DNA from: Candidatus Saccharibacteria bacterium UBA6258
Lineage (GTDB): Bacteria > Patescibacteriota > Saccharimonadia > Saccharimonadales > Saccharimonadaceae
Assembly: GCA_002441145.1 (NCBI GenBank)
Contig: DJVK01000015.1
Location: forward strand, 1 to 13,657
Length of the DNA stretch: 13,657 nucleotides
Direction: 5' to 3'
Of the stretch, positions 1-5,668 are shown piece after piece. The position numbers were made by a program, and so were the translations under genes. The stretch's first letter is position 1, and each line of letters begins with the position of its first letter. The notes beneath the pieces were generated by a model. The model saw only the letters and a program-made list of their open reading frames with translations, was not told where the DNA came from and did not search any database.

Positions 1-75
1 TGCTTTTATGAGTTGCAGGGTCATCGTACCCGTAAGCCCTGCGGTCAGTAGGAGAATTAAGTAATTAAGTAACAT
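1..75 (-). CDS. N-terminus of a membrane protein (partial, runs off window)
   Basis: Reading the minus strand from the ATG at 75 gives 25 uninterrupted codons to the window edge, beginning MLLNYLILLLTAGLTG. This is a strongly hydrophobic stretch typical of a first transmembrane helix. There is no Shine-Dalgarno site. A perfect TATAAT lies on the minus strand at 88-83, seven bases before the ATG, so the transcript would start at or next to the start codon. The same spacing is seen at 1740 and 11860. The family cannot be told from 25 residues; a polyprenyl-phosphate sugar transferase or another polytopic membrane protein are guesses only. The gene would be divergent from the small gene at 245-574. 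Confidence 0.45.
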   Translation of the reverse strand, partial: MLLNYLILLLTAGLTGTMTLQLIKA

Positions 76-82
76 CAACAAT

Positions 83-111
83 ATTATATCATGATGATGC
101 TCATGGTCTTT
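83..111 (-). promoter_or_regulatory. Leaderless-type promoter for the minus-strand gene at 75
   Basis: The -10 box on the minus strand is TATAAT (88-83). At 17-bp spacing the -35 position (111-106) reads AAAGAC, a poor match. The distance to the ATG (7 bases) predicts a transcript that starts at the start codon. Confidence 0.4.
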
Positions 112-138
112 GGCGGCACGGTAGAGTAATCGTCATGT

Positions 139-167
139 TTGACACACAATATAAATAGTTTGATAAT
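139..167 (+). promoter_or_regulatory. Sigma-70-type promoter of the 245-574 gene
   Basis: A perfect -35 TTGACA (139-144), a 17-bp spacer and -10 GATAAT (162-167). Predicted start of transcription is near 174, which is where the leader hairpin begins. Confidence 0.75.
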
Positions 168-173
168 AAATAC

Positions 174-226
174 AGAAGCAGTCAAGCCGACTTGCTTCTC
201 GTACGCACACCGTGATAGGTGATGCG
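174..226 (+). promoter_or_regulatory. Two tandem bulged hairpins in the 5' leader
   Basis: Hairpin 1 pairs AGAAGCA (174-180) with TGCTTCT (193-199) and GTC (181-183) with GAC (189-191), leaving T192 bulged. It starts at the predicted transcript 5' end. Hairpin 2 pairs CGCA (204-207) with TGCG (223-226) and CACC (208-211) with GGTG (218-221), leaving A222 bulged. The Shine-Dalgarno site follows at 235-240. The likely role is protection of the mRNA 5' end; no known riboswitch class is recognised. Confidence 0.5.
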
Positions 227-244
227 CCACAATCAGGAGGCGAG

Positions 245-574
245 ATGCGCAACGTCACTATGCAGAACATGCTCGATGCAATGACGCAAGATTTGAACAG
301 GGACATTCATGATCCGGCAACGGAACACTACAGCTTGTCGCTGTTGCAGAAGGCGCTCATCGCAGCAAAGGAGCACATTAGCGAAACGTTCATGACGGGA
401 GTCGTCGAAGTACCAGCACCAGTTCAACTGCAGACCGGCAGTCTCGCGGCTATCGTGATGGCGTCGGTTGCTGTTGAAGCCGTAAACTTTGGCTACACCC
501 CAGAGAATGTTCGGCAGGCTGCCACATGGGTGGCTGCATGGCAAGTCGCCGTATGGCTTGATATCGACCGCTAA
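245..574 (+). CDS. Small unknown protein, 109 aa
   Basis: I do not recognise this protein. The start at 245 (MRNVTMQNML) is chosen because a perfect AGGAGG (235-240) precedes it by four bases. The longer reading frame from 212 begins inside the leader hairpin and has no ribosome site. The sequence looks mostly helical: a polar first half (about residues 1-45) is followed by an alanine/valine-rich second half with several tryptophans near the end, ending in WLDIDR. There is no signal peptide, and the hydrophobic stretch near residues 67-82 is too interrupted to be a clear membrane helix. The gene is monocistronic, with its own strong promoter, structured leader and long 3' hairpin, which suggests high or stable expression. 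It lies directly upstream of secE on the same strand. Confidence 0.7.
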   Translation: MRNVTMQNMLDAMTQDLNRDIHDPATEHYSLSLLQKALIAAKEHISETFMTGVVEVPAPVQLQTGSLAAIVMASVAVEAVNFGYTPENVRQAATWVAAWQVAVWLDIDR

Positions 575-608
575 ATAACTTCATAGCGAGCAGGCGCCCG
601 CCTCCTGA

Positions 609-660
609 CTCGCACTCTGTGTTCGAACAATCGAACGTTGAGTGCGAGCTTGACTTTATA
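609..660 (+). terminator. Long 3' hairpin after the 245-574 gene
   Basis: CTCGCACTC (609-617) pairs with GAGTGCGAG (640-648), and GTTCGA (621-626) with TCGAAC (631-636), with a symmetric 3x3 internal loop TGT/GTT. The downstream CTTGACTTTATA is only moderately T-rich, so this is either a terminator or a 3'-stabilising element. It ends the message before the secE promoter. Confidence 0.6.
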
Positions 661-683
661 ACCTTAGTAGATTACTATAGTAC

Positions 684-714
684 TTGACAGTCTGCAGTAA
701 GCAGGCTATTTAAT
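684..714 (+). promoter_or_regulatory. Promoter of secE-nusG
   Basis: A perfect -35 TTGACA (684-689). The -10 region reads TATTTAAT (707-714), giving either TATTTA at 17 bp or TTTAAT at 19 bp spacing. The transcript would start about 10 bases before the secE GTG. Confidence 0.55.
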
Positions 715-730
715 TTGGAGAAAACACGGA

Positions 731-1096
731 GTGGCAAAGTCTGCAAAAACCAAGGGTGAAACAAAAATCACTCGCATCAGTGCAAAAGATACAGCTGCAA
801 AGCCTGTTAAAAAAGTAACTGCTAAGCCAGCCAAGAAGGCTGAGGTTAAGGCTAAGCCTGCTGCTAAAGCGGCAAATGTTGCTACCGAACCAAAGCGACG
901 CTTTAATCCGTTCGCGCCTATCATCCGGTATTTCAAGGGCTCGTGGTACGAACTACGCCAAGTGCGTTGGCCAGACCGCCGCGCCACCTGGAGTATGACC
1001 GGTGCGCTACTAGCGTTCACGCTTTTCTTCGTAGTCGTCATCCTACTCCTTGACGTCGCATTCGAATATCTATTTAAACTAATCATGGGAAGTTAA
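731..1096 (+). CDS. secE: Preprotein translocase subunit SecE
   Basis: SecE is the small clamp subunit of the SecYEG export channel in the cytoplasmic membrane. The 121-residue protein starts at GTG 731, the first codon of the frame, with GGAG at 717-720. Residues 1-56 are a lysine/alanine-rich extension of low complexity. The family core follows: an amphipathic helix about 59-80 containing ELRQVRWPDRR, which matches the conserved E-x-x-x-V-x-W-P segment, then one membrane helix about 89-117. Bacterial SecE often has only 60-65 residues, so the basic N-terminal tail is extra; similar tails are seen in actinobacterial and CPR homologues. The pairing with nusG, five bases downstream, is the near-universal secE-nusG arrangement and supports the call. 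Confidence 0.93.
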   Translation: MAKSAKTKGETKITRISAKDTAAKPVKKVTAKPAKKAEVKAKPAAKAANVATEPKRRFNPFAPIIRYFKGSWYELRQVRWPDRRATWSMTGALLAFTLFFVVVILLLDVAFEYLFKLIMGS

Positions 1097-1101
1097 TAAT
1101 A

Positions 1102-1650
1102 ATGGCAACAAAAAACCGATATGACTCTACGCGACAGTGGTACGCGATTCACACTTACAGCGGCTACGAAGAAAAAGTAGCTGACAGCATCAAGACCCGC
1201 ATCCAGGCAGTCGACATGGCTGACAAGATTTTTGACGCTATGGTCCCAAAAGAAAAGCAAATTCAGATCAAAAACGGCAAACGCAAAGTTGTCGAAGCTA
1301 AAATCTTCCAAGGCTACGTACTTGTCGAGATGAAGCTTACCGACGAAACATGGTACATCGTTCGCAACACTCCTGGTGTTACCGGATTCGTTGGTAGCGG
1401 CACCGAGCCTACTCCAGTATCTGAGAGCGAAATCAGCAAGATCAAGAAGCGCATGGGCGTCGAAGACCCTAAGCACCAGATCGACTTCAAGCCAGGTGAA
1501 GTCGTTAACATCACCGACGGTCCGTTCAAGGGCTTCGATGGTGCGGTTTCAGAAATCGACACTCAAAAGGGTAAGCTAAAGGTCATGGTCAGCATGTTCG
1601 GCCGCGACACTCCTGTCGAGCTCGATGCTTTGCAGGTCAAAAAAGTTTAA
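1102..1650 (+). CDS. nusG: Transcription termination/antitermination factor NusG
   Basis: NusG binds the RNA polymerase clamp and modulates pausing, Rho-dependent termination and transcription-translation coupling. The 182-residue length is normal. The NGN domain spans about residues 11-110: RQWYAIHTYSGYEEKVA opens it, and FQGYVLVEMKLTDETWYIVRN carries the typical G-Y-V-L-V-E core. The C-terminal KOW domain (about 129-182) begins FKPGEVVNITDGPFKGFDG, the expected pattern. It is co-transcribed with secE and closed by a strong terminator at 1669-1696. NusG could influence the two attenuators in this window, although that is inference only. Confidence 0.96.
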   Translation: MATKNRYDSTRQWYAIHTYSGYEEKVADSIKTRIQAVDMADKIFDAMVPKEKQIQIKNGKRKVVEAKIFQGYVLVEMKLTDETWYIVRNTPGVTGFVGSGTEPTPVSESEISKIKKRMGVEDPKHQIDFKPGEVVNITDGPFKGFDGAVSEIDTQKGKLKVMVSMFGRDTPVELDALQVKKV

Positions 1651-1668
1651 TCTATTGGCTTTCAGTTG

Positions 1669-1696
1669 CACCCCATCGTATCGGTGGGGTGTTTTT
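1669..1696 (+). terminator. Rho-independent terminator of secE-nusG
   Basis: CACCCCA (1669-1675) pairs with TGGGGTG (1685-1691) around a 9-base loop, followed at once by TTTTT (1692-1696). Confidence 0.88.
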
Positions 1697-1703
1697 GTAT
1701 CCA

Positions 1704-1732
1704 TTGCTATTTTATACCTTTTATGGTAAAAT
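1704..1732 (+). promoter_or_regulatory. Leaderless promoter of the 1740-2384 gene
   Basis: -35 TTGCTA (1704-1709), 17-bp spacer, -10 TAAAAT (1727-1732). Only seven bases separate the -10 box from the ATG at 1740, so transcription should start at the start codon. Confidence 0.6.
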
Positions 1733-1739
1733 ATATACA

Positions 1740-2384
1740 ATGGAGCAAATAGACGACAATCATGATTGCGTCCGCGACCTTTCGGCCTTCGAAACGTCGC
1801 TCAATTCGCATATCGGCGAACCTATTGTTGTTCTGACAGGCCGTGACCCTCTTGAAGATGTAATCGCCGTAACCGGAGTAAACCTAGGCTACAGTGGCGA
1901 TGACGCTGCGCCCCTAACTGTATATAATTTATCTTACGAAACCGAGTCTTCATATGCCATCGAGCAGTCGGAACATGCAATCGTGGGATACGACGAGGTG
2001 CTAGGCTACATACACGACCTGATGGATGACTACGCTCAAAATGACCGCTTACGGAGTGCCATAATGGCAGTATGGGTCGCAAGTGCACATCCCGACTATT
2101 TCGGCCCACTCGATGTTACGGTAATTGATGATATCAAAAAACAACTACGTACAAAGACACTGACATTCCAAGAAGCATACGAGATCGTTGAAGCACTGAT
2201 GAGCACGCCAGAAGTAATCCAGGCGCCGATTGTTGCGGTTATTGAAGAGCATCTGCGTGACGTTATCGTCGAGCACGGCATACTGGCTATTAGCACAGAC
2301 GATTTAGCATCGGCATACTTAACGTACTTGCATGAGCTTGATCGAAGCGATGCACCTACACTCGCACGCGCTCTTTTACGGTAA
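1740..2384 (+). CDS. Unknown acidic protein, 214 aa, probably leaderless
   Basis: I do not recognise this family. The start at 1740 (MEQIDDNHDC) is chosen over the frame opening at 1689, because the latter begins inside the nusG terminator and upstream of the promoter. The protein is rich in Asp and Glu. Residues about 25-95 look like alternating strands (EPIVVLTGRDPLEDVIAVTG, then LTVYNLSYETESSYAIE), followed by mostly helices to the end (EHLRDVIVEHGI, DAPTLARALLR). There is no signal peptide or membrane segment, so it should be cytoplasmic. It sits between nusG and rplK, two genes usually adjacent, but has its own promoter. No terminator is visible after it, and the rplK -35 box begins four bases past its stop codon. 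Confidence 0.75.
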   Translation: MEQIDDNHDCVRDLSAFETSLNSHIGEPIVVLTGRDPLEDVIAVTGVNLGYSGDDAAPLTVYNLSYETESSYAIEQSEHAIVGYDEVLGYIHDLMDDYAQNDRLRSAIMAVWVASAHPDYFGPLDVTVIDDIKKQLRTKTLTFQEAYEIVEALMSTPEVIQAPIVAVIEEHLRDVIVEHGILAISTDDLASAYLTYLHELDRSDAPTLARALLR

Positions 2385-2387
2385 CCC

Positions 2388-2416
2388 TTGCAAATAACTC
2401 GGTTTTGCGCTATAAT
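2388..2416 (+). promoter_or_regulatory. Promoter of rplK
   Basis: -35 TTGCAA (2388-2393), 17-bp spacer, perfect -10 TATAAT (2411-2416). Predicted start near 2423, giving a leader of about 87 bases. Confidence 0.72.
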
Positions 2417-2431
2417 TTATCACTGTTACGC

Positions 2432-2460
2432 ACTAAATATCGCTTCAACAAATATTTAGT
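2432..2460 (+). promoter_or_regulatory. AT-rich hairpin in the rplK leader
   Basis: ACTAAATAT (2432-2440) and ATATTTAGT (2452-2460) are perfect 9-base inverted arms around an 11-base loop. The hairpin lies 10 bases into the predicted transcript and about 50 bases before the start codon. It could be a stabiliser or a regulator-binding element; it does not match a ribosomal-protein leader that I know. Confidence 0.45.
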
Positions 2461-2509
2461 ATTGCTCGATCAAATTTGGGAAACGGGCATTCCCGAGAAG
2501 GAACTTACA

Positions 2510-2935
2510 ATGGCAAAGAAAATTATCGGAAACTTGAAACTCCGTATCCCTGCCGGTCGCGCGACCGCTGGCCCTCCAGTTGGTAGCACGCTTGGTCAAT
2601 GGGGTCTTAACATGATGGATTTCATCAACCCATTCAACGACGCAACAAAAGCTGACATGGGCAAGGACGTTATCGTTCACCTACAAGTCTTCGAAGACCG
2701 TACGTTTACATGGAAGAGCCTCGGCCAACCAGTTGACGACATGATTCGCGAAGCTATCGGCATCAAAAAGGGCAGCGCAGTACCACACAAAGAAAAAGTT
2801 GGTACAATTACACGCGCGCAGCTAGCCGTAATCGCTGAAGCTAAAAAAGACCAGCTAAACGCAATCGACGAAGAAGGTCGCATCAAGATCATCGCCGGTT
2901 CTGCACGCAGTATGGGCGTCGAAGTTACTGAATAG
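2510..2935 (+). CDS. rplK: 50S ribosomal protein L11
   Basis: L11 binds the GTPase-associated centre of 23S rRNA near the stalk base. The 141-residue protein has the normal length. Residues 1-70 form the N-terminal domain: MAKKIIGNLKLRIPAGRATAG, then PPVGSTLGQWGLNMMDFINPFN, where the conserved P-P-V-G and L-G-Q motifs are intact. Residues about 75-141 form the rRNA-binding domain, ending GSARSMGVEV as in the family. The start at 2510 follows GAGAAGGAA (2494-2502); the reading frame extends 35 codons upstream but begins ahead of the transcript start. Usually rplA follows directly, but here a terminator at 2955-2985 ends the message and rplA lies 3 kb away. Confidence 0.96.
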   Translation: MAKKIIGNLKLRIPAGRATAGPPVGSTLGQWGLNMMDFINPFNDATKADMGKDVIVHLQVFEDRTFTWKSLGQPVDDMIREAIGIKKGSAVPHKEKVGTITRAQLAVIAEAKKDQLNAIDEEGRIKIIAGSARSMGVEVTE

Positions 2936-2954
2936 TCACTCAGTTAAAACTTAT

Positions 2955-2985
2955 AAAGCACCCCTGGTAGGGGTGCTTTATATTG
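2955..2985 (+). terminator. Terminator of rplK
   Basis: AAAGCACCCC (2955-2964) pairs with GGGGTGCTTT (2970-2979) around a 5-base loop, a perfect 10-bp stem ending in an A/T tract that can act in both directions. Confidence 0.88.
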
Positions 2986-3011
2986 CCTATATTTGTTTTT
3001 TATGCTATAAT
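2983..3011 (+). promoter_or_regulatory. Promoter of the 3064-3249 gene
   Basis: -35 TTGCCT (2983-2988), 17-bp spacer, perfect -10 TATAAT (3006-3011). Predicted start near 3018. Confidence 0.7.
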
Positions 3012-3017
3012 ATAGTT

Positions 3018-3040
3018 ATACCCCGCAACCGCGCGGGTAT
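3018..3040 (+). promoter_or_regulatory. 5'-terminal bulged hairpin
   Basis: ATACCC (3018-3023) pairs with GGGTAT (3035-3040), and CGC (3024-3026) with GCG (3031-3033), with C3034 bulged. It begins at the predicted transcription start. The design is the same as in the leader at 174-199. Confidence 0.5.
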
Positions 3041-3063
3041 CCGTTTCAACGAAAGGAACCCTT

Positions 3064-3249
3064 GTGAGCATCTCCTTGCTCGGCGCCATCGTTCTGATCC
3101 TCGCTTTTGCAGCGACCGTGAAGACACACGTGCCGATCTACCTCGAGAACCGGCGCAAGGCAGCAGACCGCGCGGTCGTCGCGCGGCTTGTCCGTCGCAG
3201 CACTCTAACCCAAGAGGCTCGGGAGCGCCGCTCCAATTCCTGCCCCTGA
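3064..3249 (+). CDS. Small one-helix membrane protein, 61 aa
   Basis: The frame starts at GTG 3064 behind GAAAGGA (3051-3057) and ends at TGA 3247. Residues about 3-18 (ISLLGAIVLILAFAAT) form a single membrane helix. The rest is a highly basic, arginine-rich tail (NRRKAADRAVVARLVRRSTL) that would lie in the cytoplasm by the positive-inside rule. The base composition (rich in cgc, ctc, gtc codons) is clearly more GC-rich than the flanking ribosomal genes, which hints at a different origin or a different constraint. The promoter, 5' hairpin and very long 3' hairpin argue that it is really expressed. An overlapping minus-strand frame (3005-3283) lacks a promoter and ribosome site and is taken as a shadow. 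Function unknown. Confidence 0.6.
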   Translation: MSISLLGAIVLILAFAATVKTHVPIYLENRRKAADRAVVARLVRRSTLTQEARERRSNSCP

Positions 3250-3260
3250 GGCACAACCGC

Positions 3261-3302
3261 GTCTGTCGCGCCCACCCTACCATAGGGAGGGGCGCGGCAG
3301 AC
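3261..3302 (+). other. Very stable long hairpin downstream of the 3064-3249 gene
   Basis: The arm from 3261 (GTCTGTCGCGCCC-A-CCCT) pairs with the arm ending at 3302 (AGGG-AG-GGGCGCGGCAGAC). The result is about 17 pairs, mostly G-C, with one wobble and one small internal loop. There is no T-tract, so it is not itself a terminator; it probably blocks 3' exonucleases. Confidence 0.6.
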
Positions 3303-3312
3303 GACCACCACT

Positions 3313-3334
3313 CCGCCTGTAATGGCGGCTTTTT
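3313..3334 (+). terminator. Terminator of the 3064-3249 gene
   Basis: CCGCC (3313-3317) pairs with GGCGG (3324-3328) around TGTAAT, followed by CTTTTT (3329-3334). Confidence 0.75.
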
Positions 3335-3346
3335 ATATTCTTGAGC

Positions 3347-3352
3347 TATAAT
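3347..3352 (+). promoter_or_regulatory. -10 box of the carboxypeptidase gene
   Basis: Perfect TATAAT with 11 bases to the ATG at 3364. The leader would be about five bases, too short for a Shine-Dalgarno site. No convincing -35 box is seen because the position falls in the preceding terminator. Confidence 0.5.
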
Positions 3353-3363
3353 ACATATAGCTT

Positions 3364-4260
3364 ATGCGACAAAAATCTTTTACCAGCCGACGCCCAGTAT
3401 CTCAACATTCTTGGGTGCGCAGACACATCGTAACACTACTTATACTTTTACTGGCCGTTGCGTTCACGGCTTTGTTTATTTCGTATTCTAACTGGAAGCA
3501 AATTGATGATGCGAAAAAACAATCCGCACAGCAACAAGCAGACTTTAAGGTACTTGATAAAAAAATAGCACTTGCCGTACAACGCAAAATAGACGCGGCT
3601 CGTAAGGCAGAAGCCGAGGCAAAAGCACGCGCCGAAGAAGATAAAAAGAAACTAGCCACATCTGCACCTTTGCAAGTTAATACAGCCTTATGCGGCGTTG
3701 CGAATCCAGGCTCAATAACTGCAGTCATTAACAAAAAACACTGTTTTAATCCATCAAACTACGCTCCGTCAGACTTGGCATCAGTCAATGGGTACCTGCT
3801 TCGAACTGAAGCCGCCAATCAGTTGATTGCCATGATGAATGCGGCAGCGGCAGCAGGGTTAACGTTTGACCTATCCAGTACTTATCGATCATACGAAAAT
3901 CAAGTCATAACCTATAGCTACTGGGTCGCGACGAACGGTAGTATTGCCGCAGCCGACACCGTGAGCGCCCGCCCTGGGTATAGTGAACATCAAACCGGCC
4001 TCGCTGCCGACCTTAAGACGAACGGATGCGCCCTTGATTGCTTTGGCTCGACAGCACAATATACCTGGCTACAACAAAACGCAGCAAATTATGGATATAT
4101 CGAGCGCTACCCAGCGGGGCTGACATCAATTACTGGCTACGCCCACGAATCATGGCATTGGCGATATGTAGGTACTGCAACTGCCCAGGATATGAAAGCG
4201 AAGGGGATCCAAGCGCTCGAATCTTACTTTGGCATCAGCGGCGGCGATTACGCAGGATAG
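3364..4260 (+). CDS. Membrane-anchored D-Ala-D-Ala carboxypeptidase (peptidase M15B, VanY-like)
   Basis: The enzyme should trim the terminal D-alanine from peptidoglycan stem peptides outside the membrane. Residues 1-20 are basic, 22-40 are one membrane helix (an uncleaved anchor), and about 45-98 are a Lys/Ala/Glu/Gln-rich coiled-coil stalk. The M15B domain spans about 125-285. The zinc ligands of the family are visible: His209 and Asp216 in SEHQTGLAADL, and His265 in HESWHWRYVG, where Glu262 is the expected catalytic base. STYRSYENQ (172-180) is the usual substrate-side motif. Cys110, Cys127, Cys222 and Cys226 may form disulfides. The gene is monocistronic with a near-leaderless start. It faces a LysM-CHAP hydrolase across the next gene, so cell-wall remodelling is a local theme. 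Confidence 0.9.
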   Translation: MRQKSFTSRRPVSQHSWVRRHIVTLLILLLAVAFTALFISYSNWKQIDDAKKQSAQQQADFKVLDKKIALAVQRKIDAARKAEAEAKARAEEDKKKLATSAPLQVNTALCGVANPGSITAVINKKHCFNPSNYAPSDLASVNGYLLRTEAANQLIAMMNAAAAAGLTFDLSSTYRSYENQVITYSYWVATNGSIAAADTVSARPGYSEHQTGLAADLKTNGCALDCFGSTAQYTWLQQNAANYGYIERYPAGLTSITGYAHESWHWRYVGTATAQDMKAKGIQALESYFGISGGDYAG

Positions 4261-4307
4261 TTTTCACGAATACCCGTTTTCACAATGTATTTGATGTATT
4301 TCTAGTC

Positions 4308-4338
4308 TTGACCGTCGTACTGTATGCCGAGGTACAAT
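4308..4338 (+). promoter_or_regulatory. Promoter of the structured leader and 4535-4774 gene
   Basis: -35 TTGACC (4308-4313) and -10 TACAAT (4333-4338), with a long 19-bp spacer. Predicted start near 4345, giving a 190-base leader. Confidence 0.5.
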
Positions 4339-4342
4339 AGAG

Positions 4343-4506
4343 ACAGGTTATGGTAGTACTGGCCACGCGGCTTTTCCACTACCAAACTGTAATTCGCATC
4401 AGGTTCGGCACGCGCCGCACCTTCACAATCACTACTTCAGACAACAACGTAGCCGGCGTAAAGTGGCGTCAATCTGCGGTCTTGTAGTTCATACTCCACC
4501 ACTTTA
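4343..4506 (+). promoter_or_regulatory. Structured ~190-base 5' leader with three hairpins
   Basis: Hairpin A begins at the predicted 5' end: ACAG (4343-4346) with CTGT (4387-4390), TT with AA, and TGGTAGT (4351-4357) with ACTACCA (4378-4384), with an inner GCC/GGC cap. Hairpin B pairs AGGT (4401-4404) with ACCT (4419-4422) and CGGC (4406-4409) with GCCG (4414-4417). Hairpin C pairs TAAAGTGG (4459-4466) with CCACTTTA (4499-4506), ending 15 bases before the AGGAG at 4522. This could be a cis-regulatory RNA or the 5' part of a small RNA. It fits no riboswitch class that I recognise. This also accounts for the gene-free stretch 4261-4534. Confidence 0.45.
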
Positions 4507-4534
4507 ATCACTTTTAACCATAGGAGAGTATGCT

Positions 4535-4774
4535 ATGACAGGTACAATTAACAGTCCGGTTTATGTTACCGCAGTAGGGTTTGGTCGCGACATGAGCGCC
4601 TACCCAAAGCGAATGGAATGGGCGGGTCGCACTTATTGTTTTATCGATAAGGGCATCCGAGCAACCATCCGTCGCGGTGAAAATTGCGCGACGACCCTCA
4701 CAATGAGTGATGGTCAGCAAAGTTTTTGTCTTCGCCAAAGCGGCGGAACATGGACTCTGCTCAGCGTATGCTAG
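4535..4774 (+). CDS. Small unknown protein with four cysteines, 79 aa
   Basis: The start at 4535 follows AGGAG (4522-4526). I do not recognise a named family. The sequence looks beta-rich: short strands alternate with turns (INSPVYVTAVGFG, RMEWAGRTYCFIDKG, QSFCLRQSGGTWTLLSVC). Cysteines lie at 35, 51, 65 and 79, the last being the C-terminal residue, so metal binding or disulfides are possible. There is no signal peptide. The gene is followed by a strong terminator and preceded by an unusually long structured leader, which suggests tight post-transcriptional control. Its neighbours are cell-wall enzymes on both sides, but there is no operon link. Confidence 0.7.
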   Translation: MTGTINSPVYVTAVGFGRDMSAYPKRMEWAGRTYCFIDKGIRATIRRGENCATTLTMSDGQQSFCLRQSGGTWTLLSVC

Positions 4775-4786
4775 AACGGACGAACT

Positions 4787-4807
4787 CGCCCCATCAGGGG
4801 CGTTTTT
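4787..4807 (+). terminator. Terminator of the 4535-4774 gene
   Basis: CGCCCC (4787-4792) pairs with GGGGCG (4797-4802) around ATCA, followed by TTTTT (4803-4807). Confidence 0.88.
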
Positions 4808-4814
4808 CGTATAT

Positions 4815-4839
4815 AAAAATCACCCCGGGGAAGGGGTGA
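4815..4839 (-). terminator. Terminator of the LysM-CHAP gene
   Basis: On the minus strand TCACCCC (4839-4833) pairs with GGGGTGA (4826-4820) around a 6-base loop, followed by a T-tract (AAAAA at 4815-4819 on the plus strand). It sits back to back with the plus-strand terminator at 4787-4807. Confidence 0.85.
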
Positions 4840-4875
4840 CTTTAGCTGTGGTGGGTGAGTGGTGGAATCTACACC

Positions 4876-5649
4876 TTAGGCGTAGATGTAGTAGAAGTCA
4901 CTCGCAGGGACGGTGCGGTAGTGAAGAACACCCAAGCCGCCTGCGTAGTTCATTTCAGAGATATTAACCATTCCGCCGCTGACTGATTCAACGTACACGA
5001 CGTGGTTACCCTGAGCGCCAATTGCGCCAGCTACTGGTGCAGAACCTGTCGAAAAGCCAGCTGCTTGCGCAGAGCCAATCCACTGATTTGCATTGCCCCA
5101 GAATGAACCGATATTCGGTTTGCGGTTGAATACGTACCATGTACAGTTACCCCATGCATATCGGTTACCCGAGTTAGCAACGCTCGTGACTCCGCGTGCT
5201 GGAGCAGGCGCAGGCGAGTATGCAGCAACTGTCGTTGCAGTTGGCGCTACTGCGACTGGTGCAGGTGCAGCAGCAGCTTGAGCGGCTATTTGCGCTGCCT
5301 GTTCGGCGATCAATGCGCCGTAACGGTCAGTCAGCTCTTCTTCTGCCTTTGGAATTCGAAGCTCGTTACCGACGTTGATAACGTCCGGGTTAGCGATAGC
5401 TTCGTTGGCGTTAAATATACGGACCCAAGTAGTTTGGTTTGCTTCAGCGATTGAGCTGAGCGTGTCGCCGGCTGCAACTGTTACTGTGACTTCCTTTTCA
5501 GCAACTTTTTCAGCCTTTTTGACTTCCGTTTTCTTAATATCTGTTGTCGTGTTCGATTTTGGTTTAGTTTCGGCGTAACTATTATCTGTGCCGAAAACTG
5601 GGACTACTAGCATGATCGCTAGTGCTGCCACGGTTGTATTGAAACGCAT
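4876..5649 (-). CDS. Secreted LysM-CHAP peptidoglycan hydrolase
   Basis: This 257-residue protein starts behind AAGGAGG (minus strand, 5663-5657). Residues 1-26 are a signal peptide ending NSYA, with AxA-like cleavage near 26. A charged linker follows, then a LysM domain about 54-100 (VTVAAGDTLSSIAEANQTTW to ELRIP) for binding glycan strands. Residues about 105-155 are an Ala/Pro-rich linker. The CHAP domain (about 156-257) carries the catalytic Cys169 in YAWGNCTWYVFNRKP, His216 in GNHVVYVESV and Glu232/Asn234 in ISEMNYAGG, the expected amidase/endopeptidase triad region. It should cleave peptidoglycan cross-bridges or stems during growth and division, or act on neighbouring or host cells. 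It is monocistronic with its own terminator. Confidence 0.92.
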   Translation of the reverse strand: MRFNTTVAALAIMLVVPVFGTDNSYAETKPKSNTTTDIKKTEVKKAEKVAEKEVTVTVAAGDTLSSIAEANQTTWVRIFNANEAIANPDVINVGNELRIPKAEEELTDRYGALIAEQAAQIAAQAAAAPAPVAVAPTATTVAAYSPAPAPARGVTSVANSGNRYAWGNCTWYVFNRKPNIGSFWGNANQWIGSAQAAGFSTGSAPVAGAIGAQGNHVVYVESVSGGMVNISEMNYAGGLGVLHYRTVPASDFYYIYA

Positions 5650-5668
5650 TCGTTTCCCTCCTTATACC

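Noticed and set aside
1..51. Plus-strand open frame ending at TAG 49-51, possible end of an upstream gene
   Set aside because: Only 16 codons with no supporting context. The minus strand at the same place gives a hydrophobic N-terminus with its own start and TATAAT box.
1689..1739. Upstream 17-codon extension of the 1740-2384 frame
   Set aside because: It begins within the nusG terminator and ahead of the predicted promoter.
3005..3283. Minus-strand 92-codon frame over the small membrane-protein gene
   Set aside because: Arginine- and glycine-rich with no promoter, ribosome site or coherent structure; explained by the high GC content of the opposite strand.
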